Part shown: piece by piece, positions 8,116 to 17,163 of the stretch
Layout of the letters: every line of letters begins with the position of its first letter
Position numbering within the stretch: position 1 is the stretch's first letter
Assembly (NCBI GenBank): GCA_003158495.1
Contig: PMJT01000032.1
Span: 9,992-41,799, forward strand
From: Chloroflexota bacterium
Lineage (GTDB): Bacteria; Chloroflexota; Limnocylindria; Limnocylindrales; CSP1-4
DNA: 31,808 nt
Reading direction: 5' to 3'
Made by a program: the position numbers and the translations under genes
The notes under the pieces: model-generated
Told to the model about the DNA's origin: nothing
What the model saw: only the letters and a program-made list of their open reading frames with translations
Database searches by the model: none

Positions 8116-9180
8116 ATGCTGAAACGAATTGTGCGGGCCGGTATCCGGTATGGTCTCCGGCGAAATCGAGTCCGTCGGGTTGTTGAGGCCGAGCTGGCCA
8201 ACCACCGGGTGCCGTTGATGGAGGGGGCCGCGACCGGACAGTTCTTCGTCGATCGATACGGCGTCAATCATCCCCTCGACCCAGATCTTCGCGACCGTCT
8301 GAAGCCGGGCTGGCGCGCAATGCTCGATCCCACTAGTGCTGCTCGCCCTCCATCCGCGGATGAGTTGCGGGACCGGGCTCGCAGGGCTGCGGACAAGGTC
8401 ATGGAGGCGGAACAAGTGGTCGCCTCCCTGACCGGAAGGTCGCTGGCCGGGAGGCTCCTCGAGATCGGGTGTTATGACGGCGCCGTCGCCTTTCAACTCG
8501 CGCGGCGCGATAGAACCCAGGTGGTCGCTTCGGATCTTGCTCAGTACTACGTCGTCGAGCAACCGGGCCGAGCGAAAGAAGGTGATCTGGCGGCGCAGCA
8601 GGCCGTACTCGAGGCTCTCAGGGAGCGAACGCGATTGACCGCGAATGTCCCGTCAGGTGCGGTGAGATTCGTCGAAGACGACATCTCGGCTTCGGCACTA
8701 GAGCCGGAAGGCTTTGACGCCGTAGTGTCCTTCGAGGTCCTCGAGCACGTTCGGTCGCCGCTTGCCGCGTTTACGTCGATGGCGCGCCTGCTAGCGCCCG
8801 GCGGCGTCGGGTACCACGATTACAACCCGTTCTTCAGCGTCGTTGGCGGCCACTCGCTCTGCACCCTGGATATGCCCTGGGGGCACGCGCGGTTGGCGCC
8901 GGCCGATTTTGAGCGCTACTTGACGGACCTCCGACCAGCCGAAGGCGAACAGGCGCTGCGCTTCTATCGGGAGAGTCTCAACCGATTGGCGATCGCCGAC
9001 TTGCGTCAAGCCGTAGCGAATGCCGGACTCGAGCTCGTGGCCCTACTGCCATGGCCCGATCGAGACCTCGCTGCTGACCTCACTCCACAGATCGTGTCGG
9101 AGGTACAGCGGGCGTACCCGTCGGCCACGGTGGAGGATCTCCTGGCCACGTTCGTGAGCGTCGTGGTGCGCAAGCCTTAG
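8116..9180 (+). CDS. SAM-dependent methyltransferase, class I
   Basis: ATG 8116 is preceded by GAGGG (8104-8108) at 7-base spacing; an upstream in-frame GTG at 8041 has no such support. The 354-residue product has a basic N-terminus of about 110 residues, then motif I LLEIGCYDGAVAFQLA (114-129), VVASDLAQYY with an acidic Asp140, VRFVEDDIS (motif II), FEVLEHVRSP (206-215) and LAPGGVGYHDYNPF (226-239). This order fits methyltransferases of type 11/23 that modify small molecules or glycans. The long N-terminal extension may bind the acceptor. The substrate is unknown. Its stop lies one base from the stop of the convergent flippase gene. Confidence 0.84.
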   Translation: MLKRIVRAGIRYGLRRNRVRRVVEAELANHRVPLMEGAATGQFFVDRYGVNHPLDPDLRDRLKPGWRAMLDPTSAARPPSADELRDRARRAADKVMEAEQVVASLTGRSLAGRLLEIGCYDGAVAFQLARRDRTQVVASDLAQYYVVEQPGRAKEGDLAAQQAVLEALRERTRLTANVPSGAVRFVEDDISASALEPEGFDAVVSFEVLEHVRSPLAAFTSMARLLAPGGVGYHDYNPFFSVVGGHSLCTLDMPWGHARLAPADFERYLTDLRPAEGEQALRFYRESLNRLAIADLRQAVANAGLELVALLPWPDRDLAADLTPQIVSEVQRAYPSATVEDLLATFVSVVVRKP

Positions 9181-9181
9181 G

Positions 9182-10759
9182 CTAGGCCTTGGGTCCTGAG
9201 TCCCCGAAGTCCTTCGTGCTCGCTCTACGCGCGGCCGACCAGATTCTCCGCGCGGTCCGTCCGATCAGCCCAGTGACCATGAGCAGGTCGCCACGGGAAT
9301 CGTGGTGAGCTCGAAGATAGATCCATGCCAGGGTTGCCCACGTCACACTAAAGAGCGCGGCTTGGATCCCGGCTCGGAGAATCACGCCCGTCGGATCGAG
9401 CCTCGGTACGACGATGTCGGCTACGACCGCTGCGACGAGAAGCTCGAGCATCGGTAGCACCAGCATCGGTACGAAACGCAGCAACTGGCTGGCTGGCTGC
9501 CCGGCCGCTCGATACGCGGCCACTTGCATCACGACTCCGAAGCCGAGGTATCCAACGGCATCGACACCCGCGGCGACCTCGAGAGACATCCTGCCGCTCG
9601 CCGCCGCCACGAGGTAGACAGACGCCATAATTGCAAGGATCGATCCCGAGATTCCGACCTCTCGCCACTGTCTGTTCACGGTCATGAGGTAGTTGGCCGC
9701 GGGCATTGAGAATGCGATGCCCGCCACGCCTACGAGCAGGAGGCGCATGGGCCCGATCGCGTCGCGATACTCGGGGAGGGCGAGGAAGACCAATGCCGGC
9801 AAGGCCACGAAGAACGTGGCCACCAACAGCGGCATAGTGATAACGAGCGCGTCCGTTGCCCGCGATGCCAGTGCAAAGACCCGCCCCTCGTTGGATGTGG
9901 CGCCCAGTTCGCGCTGCAGCCTCGGGTAAATGACGGTGTCGATGAGGGTGGGCACCCGGAGCACGAAGGAGTTACCGAGGTACGCGGCCGAGTAGAGCCC
10001 CAGGCTTGTCGTGCCGAGCGTGAACCCAACCGCGAGCTGGTCGACGCTCAGCAGGAGAGTCGCCACCGCCCCGGAAGCGAAGAACGCGGGAGCCAGCGCC
10101 TCGAGGTGGCGGAAGGTGCTCCCGGCAGGCAACGTCCGGCCGCCGATCCGGGCGACTCTCGCCAGCAGCACAGACTGGAAGACAGCGGCGATGACGACGC
10201 CGACCAGCGCACCAATGGCACCCGCGACGAAGGCACCTATCACCGCGAGCATCGATCCGACGACTGCGCTCAAAGCCGTGGACCAGCCAAGGGCTCGGAA
10301 GCGGAGTCGAGTCCGAAGCCTCACCGTGGCCCAACCGCTGACCTGCAATGCGAGCATTACCAGCGAGGCGCAGATGAGCGCCGCGCCGAGCAGGGGCTCG
10401 GTGGACGAACGAATCACGCCGATGACAAGAAGCGCCGCGCAGGCGACCACGGCCACGCTCAAGCCGACGGCGACCCCGGCCAACTCGAGCGATCGCGCTT
10501 CATGCTCATCGCCTCGGGCTATCGCGATCGGAATCTCCCGTTCAGCTGCTTGGAGTGCCCCGAGGCTCGAAAAGGAGGCATACGTCGTTACAAGTTGGGT
10601 CACAGCCACGTATCCCATTCCGGCGGGCCCGAGCTCCCGCCGAAGGAGGAGCGCGAGCCCAAGCGTGAACAGCTGACTCACGTAGGCGGTCAGGATTAGC
10701 CAGAAAGCATCTTTTGTGGCGGTGGCGCCGCTCCGCAGCGCCACCGGTGACTCATCCAC
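9182..10759 (-). CDS. Wzx-type polysaccharide flippase
   Basis: Likely moves undecaprenyl-linked repeat units across the cytoplasmic membrane. The 525-residue product, starting GTG at 10759, is the usual size for the MATE/PST superfamily, with many (about 14) hydrophobic segments. The start of the fold, ATKDAFWLILTAYVSQLFT followed by a RRELGPAGMGYVAVTQ loop, is the typical TM1-loop-TM2 of Wzx proteins. Arg and Lys residues at the C-terminal end suggest a cytoplasmic tail. It is the last gene of the pse operon, 9 bases after the preceding stop with no own ribosome site, so translation is probably coupled. Context suggests a repeat unit containing the nonulosonic acid. Confidence 0.87.
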   Translation of the reverse strand: MDESPVALRSGATATKDAFWLILTAYVSQLFTLGLALLLRRELGPAGMGYVAVTQLVTTYASFSSLGALQAAEREIPIAIARGDEHEARSLELAGVAVGLSVAVVACAALLVIGVIRSSTEPLLGAALICASLVMLALQVSGWATVRLRTRLRFRALGWSTALSAVVGSMLAVIGAFVAGAIGALVGVVIAAVFQSVLLARVARIGGRTLPAGSTFRHLEALAPAFFASGAVATLLLSVDQLAVGFTLGTTSLGLYSAAYLGNSFVLRVPTLIDTVIYPRLQRELGATSNEGRVFALASRATDALVITMPLLVATFFVALPALVFLALPEYRDAIGPMRLLLVGVAGIAFSMPAANYLMTVNRQWREVGISGSILAIMASVYLVAAASGRMSLEVAAGVDAVGYLGFGVVMQVAAYRAAGQPASQLLRFVPMLVLPMLELLVAAVVADIVVPRLDPTGVILRAGIQAALFSVTWATLAWIYLRAHHDSRGDLLMVTGLIGRTARRIWSAARRASTKDFGDSGPKA

Positions 10760-10768
10760 CGTAGGCGC

Positions 10769-12385
10769 TCACGAGTGTCGGAGCTCGGCCACGAGGTCTG
10801 CGAGCCGTCGCACCGCGGTGCCGGGCTGCCCGAACCCATGAATGAAGGAGCGAGCATAGGCACGGCCCCGTTCGATCGCGTCCCCGTACGCCGATCTGTC
10901 AGACAACAGGTGCTCCATGGCGGCCGCGAGTTCATCTGCCGAGTTGACTGGGAGGGTTGCGCCAGATTCCGCTATGAACTCTGTAGGACCTATGTAACCG
11001 CGAGCTGGGACTTGGAGTACCGGGCGCCCCAGACACATGGCTTCGAGTCCGGTCGTACTCCGCCCTACGAGAACGACGCGCGCCGAGCGGATCAGGGTTA
11101 GTGATTCGGCGGTCACGAGCCGCGCATGCCGGATCGGCGGCACCGCGAAACCGAGGGCTTCATTTGCGGGATGAAGCTTTATCGCCACCCGGCGTTCCGG
11201 GTGCCGCTCGGCATAGTCATCGACCATCTGCAGGGCCAGCAGGTTGTCCTCGGGCCAGTTCCCAGCCGAAAGATCCTCCGAGGGTTGGCTGAAGTGAAGC
11301 AGGTCCCAAACGTCGTCCCTTGGCGGCGCGACTGCTTCGGCGGACTCGAGACGGGGCCAGCCAACGGACACCACCCGCAGCCCCGATTGACTGGCCGCTC
11401 GCGTGTAGGAGGCCTGCGGTTCGCCCCAGACTGCCTCGATGTTGGCCACGGACGACACCAGTTCGGTGTAGCCGCCAGAGAGGCCGTGCTCAAGGGTGAC
11501 TACGCTCCCTCCCGCCGCGCGCAACCCGAGCAGGAACGCACGCGCCGGGGGGAGAACATCCTGGGCGGCCACGGCAACCGCCCCCGGCCTTCCGATGCGC
11601 CGGCCTGCGCGAGCCCACGAAGACATCGACGCTTGGAGCAGTGCAAACCGTGCCTCCACTGCCCGCAAAGGCTCCTTTTCGGGTGACATGGCCGCCAAAT
11701 CGGACAGCGTCGGCGACCGGCGGCCCTGATCGAGATCCGCGAGCCAGATGCTCGTGACGCGGGCTCGCTGGCCAATCGCACTGACCAACACGCCACGGCC
11801 GGGGTCGACGAGTTGAGCCGGCGCGGTTCGCAGGAGGTGACGGTGATACGGGCGAGCCCACGCCGGCGACCCAACGAGGACGAGCCAAGGGTTCTTCGGA
11901 GGAAAGACGCCCGCGATGCGCGCCGCCAAGCGACACGACCGTGATGGAGGCGTGGGATGGGAACCGCTGGCGGGCGAGGGGACGATTCCGGGGCCCTGGG
12001 CTGTCGGCTCAGCGCCCAGCGCCCGCGCCATGGTCCACCACTCGGCGCCTACTCCGCGCAAGCAGACGGTCCTGTTCGCAGAGTCCGCGAGCAGCTTTCT
12101 GAGGACAAAGGCCGCCCGGTAATGGCGGATCAGGGTCTCCGTTGCCGCATATTCGAACGCGTGCCCAAGTGAGACGCCGTCGACGACCGTCCTGTCCGAG
12201 CCGTATCTCACATACCACGATCGAGCTTGGCGGTACGCCTCGCGATCGATGGCTGCGCACTCCGATGAACTGATCAACGAGGAGTATGTGAGCAAATCCG
12301 ATCCCGGAGTGTCCAGCTGATGGACAAAGGCGCGCTCTCCGGTCTCGACCAGGTCTGCCGAATGCGCGATGACCAAGACCTTCAC
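10769..12385 (-). CDS. GT-B-like protein, candidate nonulosonate transferase
   Basis: Unassigned 538-residue soluble protein between the NeuB-type synthase and the flippase. It starts at GTG 12385 with GAGG 7 bases upstream, overlapping the synthase stop. It begins with a Rossmann strand (MKVLVIAHSADLVETGERA). The C-terminal half has a GT-B nucleotide-binding look: VVTLEHGLSGGY (Glu299-His300-Gly301), AIKLHP (His405-Pro406), and LVGRSTTGLEAMCLGRPVLQ (Ser443, Thr444, Thr445, Glu448). An acidic/HG loop, an HP motif and a Ser/Thr cluster in this order are known from bacterial sialyl- and Kdo-type transferases and from CDP-glycerol transferases, all using CMP or CDP donors. Placement with CMP-sugar genes favours a CMP-nonulosonate transferase. 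A TagF-like or capsule-synthesis protein of another role is possible. Confidence 0.6.
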   Translation of the reverse strand: MKVLVIAHSADLVETGERAFVHQLDTPGSDLLTYSSLISSSECAAIDREAYRQARSWYVRYGSDRTVVDGVSLGHAFEYAATETLIRHYRAAFVLRKLLADSANRTVCLRGVGAEWWTMARALGAEPTAQGPGIVPSPASGSHPTPPSRSCRLAARIAGVFPPKNPWLVLVGSPAWARPYHRHLLRTAPAQLVDPGRGVLVSAIGQRARVTSIWLADLDQGRRSPTLSDLAAMSPEKEPLRAVEARFALLQASMSSWARAGRRIGRPGAVAVAAQDVLPPARAFLLGLRAAGGSVVTLEHGLSGGYTELVSSVANIEAVWGEPQASYTRAASQSGLRVVSVGWPRLESAEAVAPPRDDVWDLLHFSQPSEDLSAGNWPEDNLLALQMVDDYAERHPERRVAIKLHPANEALGFAVPPIRHARLVTAESLTLIRSARVVLVGRSTTGLEAMCLGRPVLQVPARGYIGPTEFIAESGATLPVNSADELAAAMEHLLSDRSAYGDAIERGRAYARSFIHGFGQPGTAVRRLADLVAELRHS

Positions 12386-12394
12386 CAGCGGACC

Positions 12395-13456
12395 TCAGGC
12401 GTCGGCAACTGGCGGCACGACGTCGCCTGGCCGGATTCCTTCTCCGGCCATAATCGTGCGCGCTGCGTGGCGCCCTGCCATCTCGTCGAGATGGCGCGGG
12501 TGCATGCCGATCGAACGCTTGCCGGGCCGCAGGACATCGAAGTTCTCGCCTTCGACAAGTGGATCACCCGGCGCGATGTCGCGCGTGGCTTGAATGGCGC
12601 GAACAGCGAAGCGCCTGAGTTCCGTCTCGCGAGACCCGACGGCTTTCAGGCCGTCGCCCCGTGCCTGTTCGGCAGCCCGGATAGCGGAGACCATCGCTGT
12701 CAGCTCCTCCGGTTCGAGGGCAAAGGCATGGTCGGGTCCCGGCAGCCGGTTGTCGATGGTGAAATGCTTCTCTATCACCGTCGCCCCAAGCGCGACTGCT
12801 GCGACCGGTCCGACGATTGGATCACGGCTGTGGTCAGAGAACCCGGTCGCCACTCCAAACCGCCGGCCGAGCCAGGGGATCACCGACAGATTCAGACTGT
12901 CGGGCGGGGCGGGATAGCTCGAAGTGCACTGCAGAAGAGTGATATCAGTCGCGCCCGCCGCCCGACTAGTCGCCAGACAGAAGTCGATGTCGTCCTCAGT
13001 TGCGGCCCCGGTTGAGATGATGAGCGGCTTGCCTGTCGCGGCCAGCCACCTCAGCAGCCTGACGTGGTTGATCTCGTAGCTGGCCACCTTGTGACGCGTT
13101 ACGTAAGGATCAACGGCCTCGGCGTCTGCGACAGAAAACGGAGTAGACATGAACTCGATCCCGGCGTTCTGACACTTAGCCGCGATCTTCTCGATCATCT
13201 CGTACGGCATCTCAAGGTCCACAAAGACCTCATTTATCGAGCGCTGGATGCCCACGTTGGCGAGGTAGTCGCTTGCGCCCGCGTCGGTTACGTATGTGTC
13301 CCGCGCTCGATACGTCTGGAACTTGATCGCGTCTGCGCCCGCCTCGACCGCGACGTCCACGAGGGCGTGGGCCATCTGAAGGTCGCGATCCGAAGTCCCC
13401 ATGCGCCAGTTGCTGCCAGCCTCGGCAATGATGAAAACGTGCTGTGAGTCGTTCAT
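12395..13456 (-). CDS. pseI: Nonulosonic acid synthase (PseI/NeuB family)
   Basis: Condenses a 6-deoxy diacetamido hexose with phosphoenolpyruvate to give the nine-carbon acid. The chosen ATG at 13456 gives 353 residues, the family length. The NeuB TIM barrel shows FIIAEAGSNW (8-17), DAIKFQTYRARDTYV (42-56), STPFS (104-108), LQCTSSYPAP (175-184), TGFSDHS (204-210) and EKHFTID (229-235). GPDHAFALEP (240-249) precedes a C-terminal SAF/antifreeze-like domain (about 286-350, RSIGMHPRHLDEMAG). The operon supplies PseB, PseC and PseG-type enzymes, so pseudaminic acid is the expected product. The GPDH segment also occurs in NeuB/legionaminate-type synthases, so the exact stereochemistry is not settled by this protein. 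It lies 22 bases after the preceding gene. Confidence 0.88.
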   Translation of the reverse strand: MNDSQHVFIIAEAGSNWRMGTSDRDLQMAHALVDVAVEAGADAIKFQTYRARDTYVTDAGASDYLANVGIQRSINEVFVDLEMPYEMIEKIAAKCQNAGIEFMSTPFSVADAEAVDPYVTRHKVASYEINHVRLLRWLAATGKPLIISTGAATEDDIDFCLATSRAAGATDITLLQCTSSYPAPPDSLNLSVIPWLGRRFGVATGFSDHSRDPIVGPVAAVALGATVIEKHFTIDNRLPGPDHAFALEPEELTAMVSAIRAAEQARGDGLKAVGSRETELRRFAVRAIQATRDIAPGDPLVEGENFDVLRPGKRSIGMHPRHLDEMAGRHAARTIMAGEGIRPGDVVPPVADA

Positions 13457-13478
13457 CGGTTCCGCGACCAGCTCCCAG

Positions 13479-14945
13479 TCATGGTGTCGTGTCGGCCAAC
13501 GCGGAGGCATGGTACAGGAGAACTCCCTGGCTTTCTCCGACCAGCTGGAACCCCGCGCCGACGAACAGCCGCCGCGACGGCTCGTTGTCGTTCTTGACCC
13601 TGGCGACGAGCATGACCTGCGGAAACAGGCGCTGGAATCGACGCATCGCGCTCTCGAGGAGCAGCCCTCCCACGGTCCCGCGATGCTCCGGAGCGACTGA
13701 CACGGAGACCTCGGCCTCTCCGTCTCGACGGTCGAACCTAACCTGTCCCAGCGGTCCAGCCGCATTCCATCCCACGACCAAGAGGCATGACCGATCGGCC
13801 AGCCGCTCCTGCAACCAGCGTACGTGGTCTGGGTAAGGGATCTGTTCCGAAGCGAACGAAGCCGCGCGCGTGTCCGGGTCGTTGGCCCAGCGCCAGAGCA
13901 GGCGGGCATCCGCCATGGACGCCCGGCGGACTCGCACCCCGTCGATATGGTGGGCTACTCGATCTACGCCTCTACCATCGACGAGATTCCGGGCGCGATC
14001 ACCCATTGCCTCGCGCGTTGACCGATCATCAGCCAGGCGACGAATCAATCCTGAGAGCGTGGCGACGTCGAGCTGCTCGGTCGCTCCGGCGTCGACCGCC
14101 GCTCCGGCCTCATGAAGGCGCTGGGCTATTGCATCCTGGTTTCTCGCAATGCGAACGACGATGGTCGGCAGGCCGAGCGCGCAGCGCTCCCAGGATGTCG
14201 TACCACCCGCGCCGATGGCGAGGTCGGCTTCTACCATGAGTCCGGCCATAGCCTCGCCGCCGATTGCCCGATGGAACCGGATGCCTGGCCCGCCGTCGGG
14301 CTCGCCGCCATACAGGGTGCCAAGGACGACCTCGATCCGGGCCGACGGCAGGGCCGAACGTACTGCCCGGACGGCGATGGTCGTGGCGTCCGAAGGATCG
14401 CTGCCACCCATGGTGATGAGCACATTTGTGACCTCTCCGGCAGTACGGCGGCCGGTACCCCTCGCGGCTCGAAATGGCGGACGGAGAAGCGCGTATCGAG
14501 TGCCGAGGAGCAGGCGGGTTTCCGGCTCCACCAGGCCTTCGTAGTCGGCGGGCACGACCCCGAGATTGGCGTTGACAACGAGCTCGCACGGTAGGCTTCG
14601 ATCTGCAAGGTCGTCTATCACGAGCCGCCGGGTCGCCAGCTGCCGCGCTCCGTTGAGCCATTCAGCGCCGAGGCCGTAGTGGTCCATCACGAGCACGGAA
14701 AACGGCTTGCGGCGGACCTCGATGGGCATCTGACTGCGGATCGTGACCGCCTCGGCTGAGGCCGGACTACCGAGAAGGGTCACCGTGTGACCGCTCGCCC
14801 CGGCCTGATCGGTTGCGTGGCCGGGTGCGCTGCGAGACGCGAACCACGGTTCGATGCCACGACGCTCGAGTTCCGATGCCAGGGTGAGACAGCGCACGAT
14901 GTGCCCGGTACCGATGGTCTCGGATGCGTCGACTCGGAAGAGCAC
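13479..14945 (-). CDS. pseG: PseG hydrolase fused to PseH-like GNAT acetyltransferase
   Basis: A single 488-residue ORF starting at GTG 14945 carries two enzymes. Residues 1 to about 335 are PseG/SpsG, which removes UDP from UDP-2,4-diacetamido-2,4,6-trideoxy-beta-L-altropyranose. The N-terminal VDASETIGTGHIVRCLTLA contains the catalytic-type His15, followed by MDHYGLGAEW (Asp88), ITMGGSDPSD (177-186) and GAGGTTSWERCALGLP (246-261). Residues about 336-488 are a GNAT acetyltransferase: RRASMADARLLWRWANDPDTR, then VSVAPEHRGTVGGLLLES as the acetyl-CoA loop, and KNDNEPSRRLFVGAGFQ. PseH acetylates the 4-amino group just before PseG acts, so the fusion joins consecutive steps. No internal stop or frameshift is seen. 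The operon otherwise has no separate PseH. Confidence 0.88.
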   Translation of the reverse strand: MLFRVDASETIGTGHIVRCLTLASELERRGIEPWFASRSAPGHATDQAGASGHTVTLLGSPASAEAVTIRSQMPIEVRRKPFSVLVMDHYGLGAEWLNGARQLATRRLVIDDLADRSLPCELVVNANLGVVPADYEGLVEPETRLLLGTRYALLRPPFRAARGTGRRTAGEVTNVLITMGGSDPSDATTIAVRAVRSALPSARIEVVLGTLYGGEPDGGPGIRFHRAIGGEAMAGLMVEADLAIGAGGTTSWERCALGLPTIVVRIARNQDAIAQRLHEAGAAVDAGATEQLDVATLSGLIRRLADDRSTREAMGDRARNLVDGRGVDRVAHHIDGVRVRRASMADARLLWRWANDPDTRAASFASEQIPYPDHVRWLQERLADRSCLLVVGWNAAGPLGQVRFDRRDGEAEVSVSVAPEHRGTVGGLLLESAMRRFQRLFPQVMLVARVKNDNEPSRRLFVGAGFQLVGESQGVLLYHASALADTTP

Positions 14946-14977
14946 CCTGCGCGTTCGTGAGCGATCAACCGATCCAG

Positions 14978-16126
14978 CTACGCGAGCACCTCCCGCGCGA
15001 CGGCCGTGACCGTCTCGATGACGCGTGCAACGTCACCGTCACTAAGCCCCGGGAAGATCGGGAGCGAGACCGCGCGGGCATAGAAGTCCTCAGCACGCGG
15101 GCACAGACCCTCCGAGTAGCCCAGATCCTGATAGTACGGATGACGATAGACCGGCAGGTAGTGCACCTGGACTCCAATCGAGCGCCGCCGGAGGGCCTCA
15201 AAGAACGCCCTGCGCCTGGACGGTTCGGACACGCGGACAACGTACAGGTGCCAGGCAGGCTCGACGCCTGGGCGCCGTCCCGGCAGTTCTAGCCCGGAGA
15301 CGGATGAGAAGCTGCTGTCATACAAGCTCGCAATGGCTCGGCGGCGTGCGAGGAATGAGGGCAGCTTCCTAAGTTGGCTGCGCCCGAGGGCGCACTGGAT
15401 GTCCGTCAGTCGGTAGTTGAAACCCAAGCTCTGCATCTCCATGTACCACGGCCCCTCATCGTGGCTTAGCCGGGACCCCTCGTAGACCATGCCATGTGAA
15501 CGGAATTCCATGACACGGGAGTGGACATCGGCGTCGTCGGTCAGGACAGCCCCACCCTCGCCCGTCGTGATCAGCTTGACCGGGTGGAACGAAAGAGCTG
15601 TCACATCGGCCAATGTGCCGACCGACCGCCCTGCATCGGTGGCACCGAGTGAATGGGCTGCATCGGCGACAACCGAGACGTTGTGCTGAGCGGCGATTCG
15701 GCGAAGAGCGTCGTAGTCGGCCGGCTGCCCGGCGTAGTCGATCGCCACGATGGCGCGGGTTCGGCTGGTGATGGCGTCATCGATCAATGCGGGATCGATC
15801 AGGCCCGTAGAAGGGTCGATATCGACAAACACCGGTCGCGCGCCAAGGTATAGGGCGGCGTTGCCGGTCGCCGCAAAGGTCAGGGGCGAGGTGACGATCT
15901 CATCCCCGGGACCAACCCCGATGGCCGCGTAGGCTGCGTGCAACGCCGCCGTGCAGGAGCTCAGGACCGACGCGTGCGAAGCGCCACTCTGTGCGGCTAG
16001 AGCCTTCTCGAACGCCACGACTTCGGGCCCTGTCGTCAGATAGTCCGACGACAGAGTCTTGACCACGGCCTCGATGTCGTCCGCGTCGACGGTCTGATGC
16101 CCGTAAGGCAGAAAGCGTTCAGCCAC
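14978..16126 (-). CDS. pseC: UDP-4-amino-4,6-dideoxy-GlcNAc/AltNAc aminotransferase (PseC)
   Basis: PLP-dependent DegT/DnrJ/EryC1 aminotransferase that transfers amino nitrogen from glutamate to the 4-keto sugar made by PseB. The 382-residue product starts at GTG 16126 and overlaps the pseB stop by 8 bases, showing coupled translation. Family marks: LTTGPEVVAFEKALA (30-44), SSCTAALHAAYAAIG (56-70), PVFVDIDPSTG (98-108), VVADAAHSLGA (152-162), and SFHPVKLITTGEGG (179-192), where Lys184 is the PLP lysine. QVHYLPVYRHPYYQ and PIFPGLSDGDV near the end are typical of PseC. Within the operon it is clearly the second step; the closest alternative would be a PglE/WecE-like enzyme. Confidence 0.92.
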   Translation of the reverse strand: MAERFLPYGHQTVDADDIEAVVKTLSSDYLTTGPEVVAFEKALAAQSGASHASVLSSCTAALHAAYAAIGVGPGDEIVTSPLTFAATGNAALYLGARPVFVDIDPSTGLIDPALIDDAITSRTRAIVAIDYAGQPADYDALRRIAAQHNVSVVADAAHSLGATDAGRSVGTLADVTALSFHPVKLITTGEGGAVLTDDADVHSRVMEFRSHGMVYEGSRLSHDEGPWYMEMQSLGFNYRLTDIQCALGRSQLRKLPSFLARRRAIASLYDSSFSSVSGLELPGRRPGVEPAWHLYVVRVSEPSRRRAFFEALRRRSIGVQVHYLPVYRHPYYQDLGYSEGLCPRAEDFYARAVSLPIFPGLSDGDVARVIETVTAVAREVLA

Positions 16127-17093
16127 CGATCATCGTCCGGAGTTGCTCGAGCGTAAGCCACTCCGGGTTCGTGTCGCTCGTGTAGCTGAAACCCTCCGAG
16201 ACTGGACTTACGGTCTCCCACGGAGTGCCGTCCCACCAGTCTGCGTCCGGCTTGATGACATAGAACTTTCCCGCGTCGACGGTGCGACGGGCATCGTCGA
16301 CACTGATCATCTGTTCATGGAGCTTCTCGCCCGGCCGGATCCCCACGAAGTCCAGCCGCGCCTCCGGCGAAATGGCTCTGGCAAGATCGACGACTCGCAT
16401 ACTGGGGATCTTGGGAACGAACAGCTCTCCGCCGTGCATCACCCCTAGCATGTCGATCACGAAGTCGACTCCCTGGTCGAGCGTGATCCAGAACCGCGTC
16501 ATCCGCTCGTCAGTGATCGGCAGGACTCCCGTCGGTGCGAGCCGCTTGAAGAACGGGACTACGCTACCCCGGCTGCCGACCACGTTGCCGTACCTGACCA
16601 CCGCGAAGCGCGTCGACTTCGTCCCTGCATATGCATTTGCGGCGACGAACAACTTGTCGCTGACGAGCTTCGTGGCGCCGTAGAGGTTGATGGGGCTCGA
16701 CGCCTTGTCCGTGCTCAAGGCGATCACGCGTTCGACCTGCCGATCCAGCGCGGCGTCGATGACGTTCTGCGCACCGTGTATGTTGGTCTTGATCGCTTCG
16801 AACGGGTTGTACTCGGCTGCCGGAACCTGCTTCAGGGCCGCGGCGTGCACAACGACCTGTATGCCGTCGAACGCTCGCCACAGCCGCCCGGCGTCCCTCA
16901 CATCCCCGATGAAGAACCGGACTCTGGGGTCGTGGCCGAGCTCAGCCGCCATGTCGTACTGCTTCAGTTCGTCCCGGCTCAGGACGACCAGGCGCGCCGG
17001 ATCGTGCTCGGCCAGCACGCGGCGCACAAACCACCGGCCAAAGGACCCGGTCCCACCGGTGACGAGGATCGACTTGCCTTTCAAGATGCTCAC
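16119..17093 (-). CDS. pseB: UDP-GlcNAc 4,6-dehydratase, C5-inverting (PseB)
   Basis: First step of pseudaminic acid synthesis, turning UDP-GlcNAc into UDP-2-acetamido-2,6-dideoxy-beta-L-arabino-hexos-4-ulose. It is a 324-residue extended SDR, the normal length for soluble PseB/FlaA1 enzymes, without the membrane region of the larger PglF-type retaining dehydratases. VTGGTGSFGRWFVRRVL (11-27) binds NADP; SRDELKQYDM (39-48), ALKQVPAAEYNPFEA (86-100) and STDKASSPINLYGATK (127-142) follow, giving Asp129, Lys130, Tyr138 and Lys142 in the active site. VRYGNVVGSRGSVVP and GELFVPKIPSM are also characteristic. Translation starts with GTG 17093, seven bases after a TATCCT box, so the operon's first message is probably leaderless. 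Confidence 0.94.
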   Translation of the reverse strand: MSILKGKSILVTGGTGSFGRWFVRRVLAEHDPARLVVLSRDELKQYDMAAELGHDPRVRFFIGDVRDAGRLWRAFDGIQVVVHAAALKQVPAAEYNPFEAIKTNIHGAQNVIDAALDRQVERVIALSTDKASSPINLYGATKLVSDKLFVAANAYAGTKSTRFAVVRYGNVVGSRGSVVPFFKRLAPTGVLPITDERMTRFWITLDQGVDFVIDMLGVMHGGELFVPKIPSMRVVDLARAISPEARLDFVGIRPGEKLHEQMISVDDARRTVDAGKFYVIKPDADWWDGTPWETVSPVSEGFSYTSDTNPEWLTLEQLRTMIGG

Positions 17094-17100
17094 ATTCGAA

Positions 17101-17131
17101 AGGATAGAGGAGAAAGTACAGCGTGTGTCAG
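17101..17131 (-). promoter_or_regulatory. Promoter of the pse operon
   Basis: Minus strand: CTGACA (17131-17126), a 19-base spacer, TATCCT (17106-17101), then 7 bases to the GTG of pseB. The predicted transcript start falls at or beside the start codon; no ribosome site is visible. Confidence 0.5.
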
Positions 17132-17163
17132 GTTGGGTGAGCCATGGGGACGGCCGATGCCGG

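Noticed and set aside
13457..13909. N-terminal extension of the nonulosonic acid synthase
   Set aside because: Overlaps the end of the PseG-PseH gene in another frame; the NeuB family N-terminus begins at ATG 13456.
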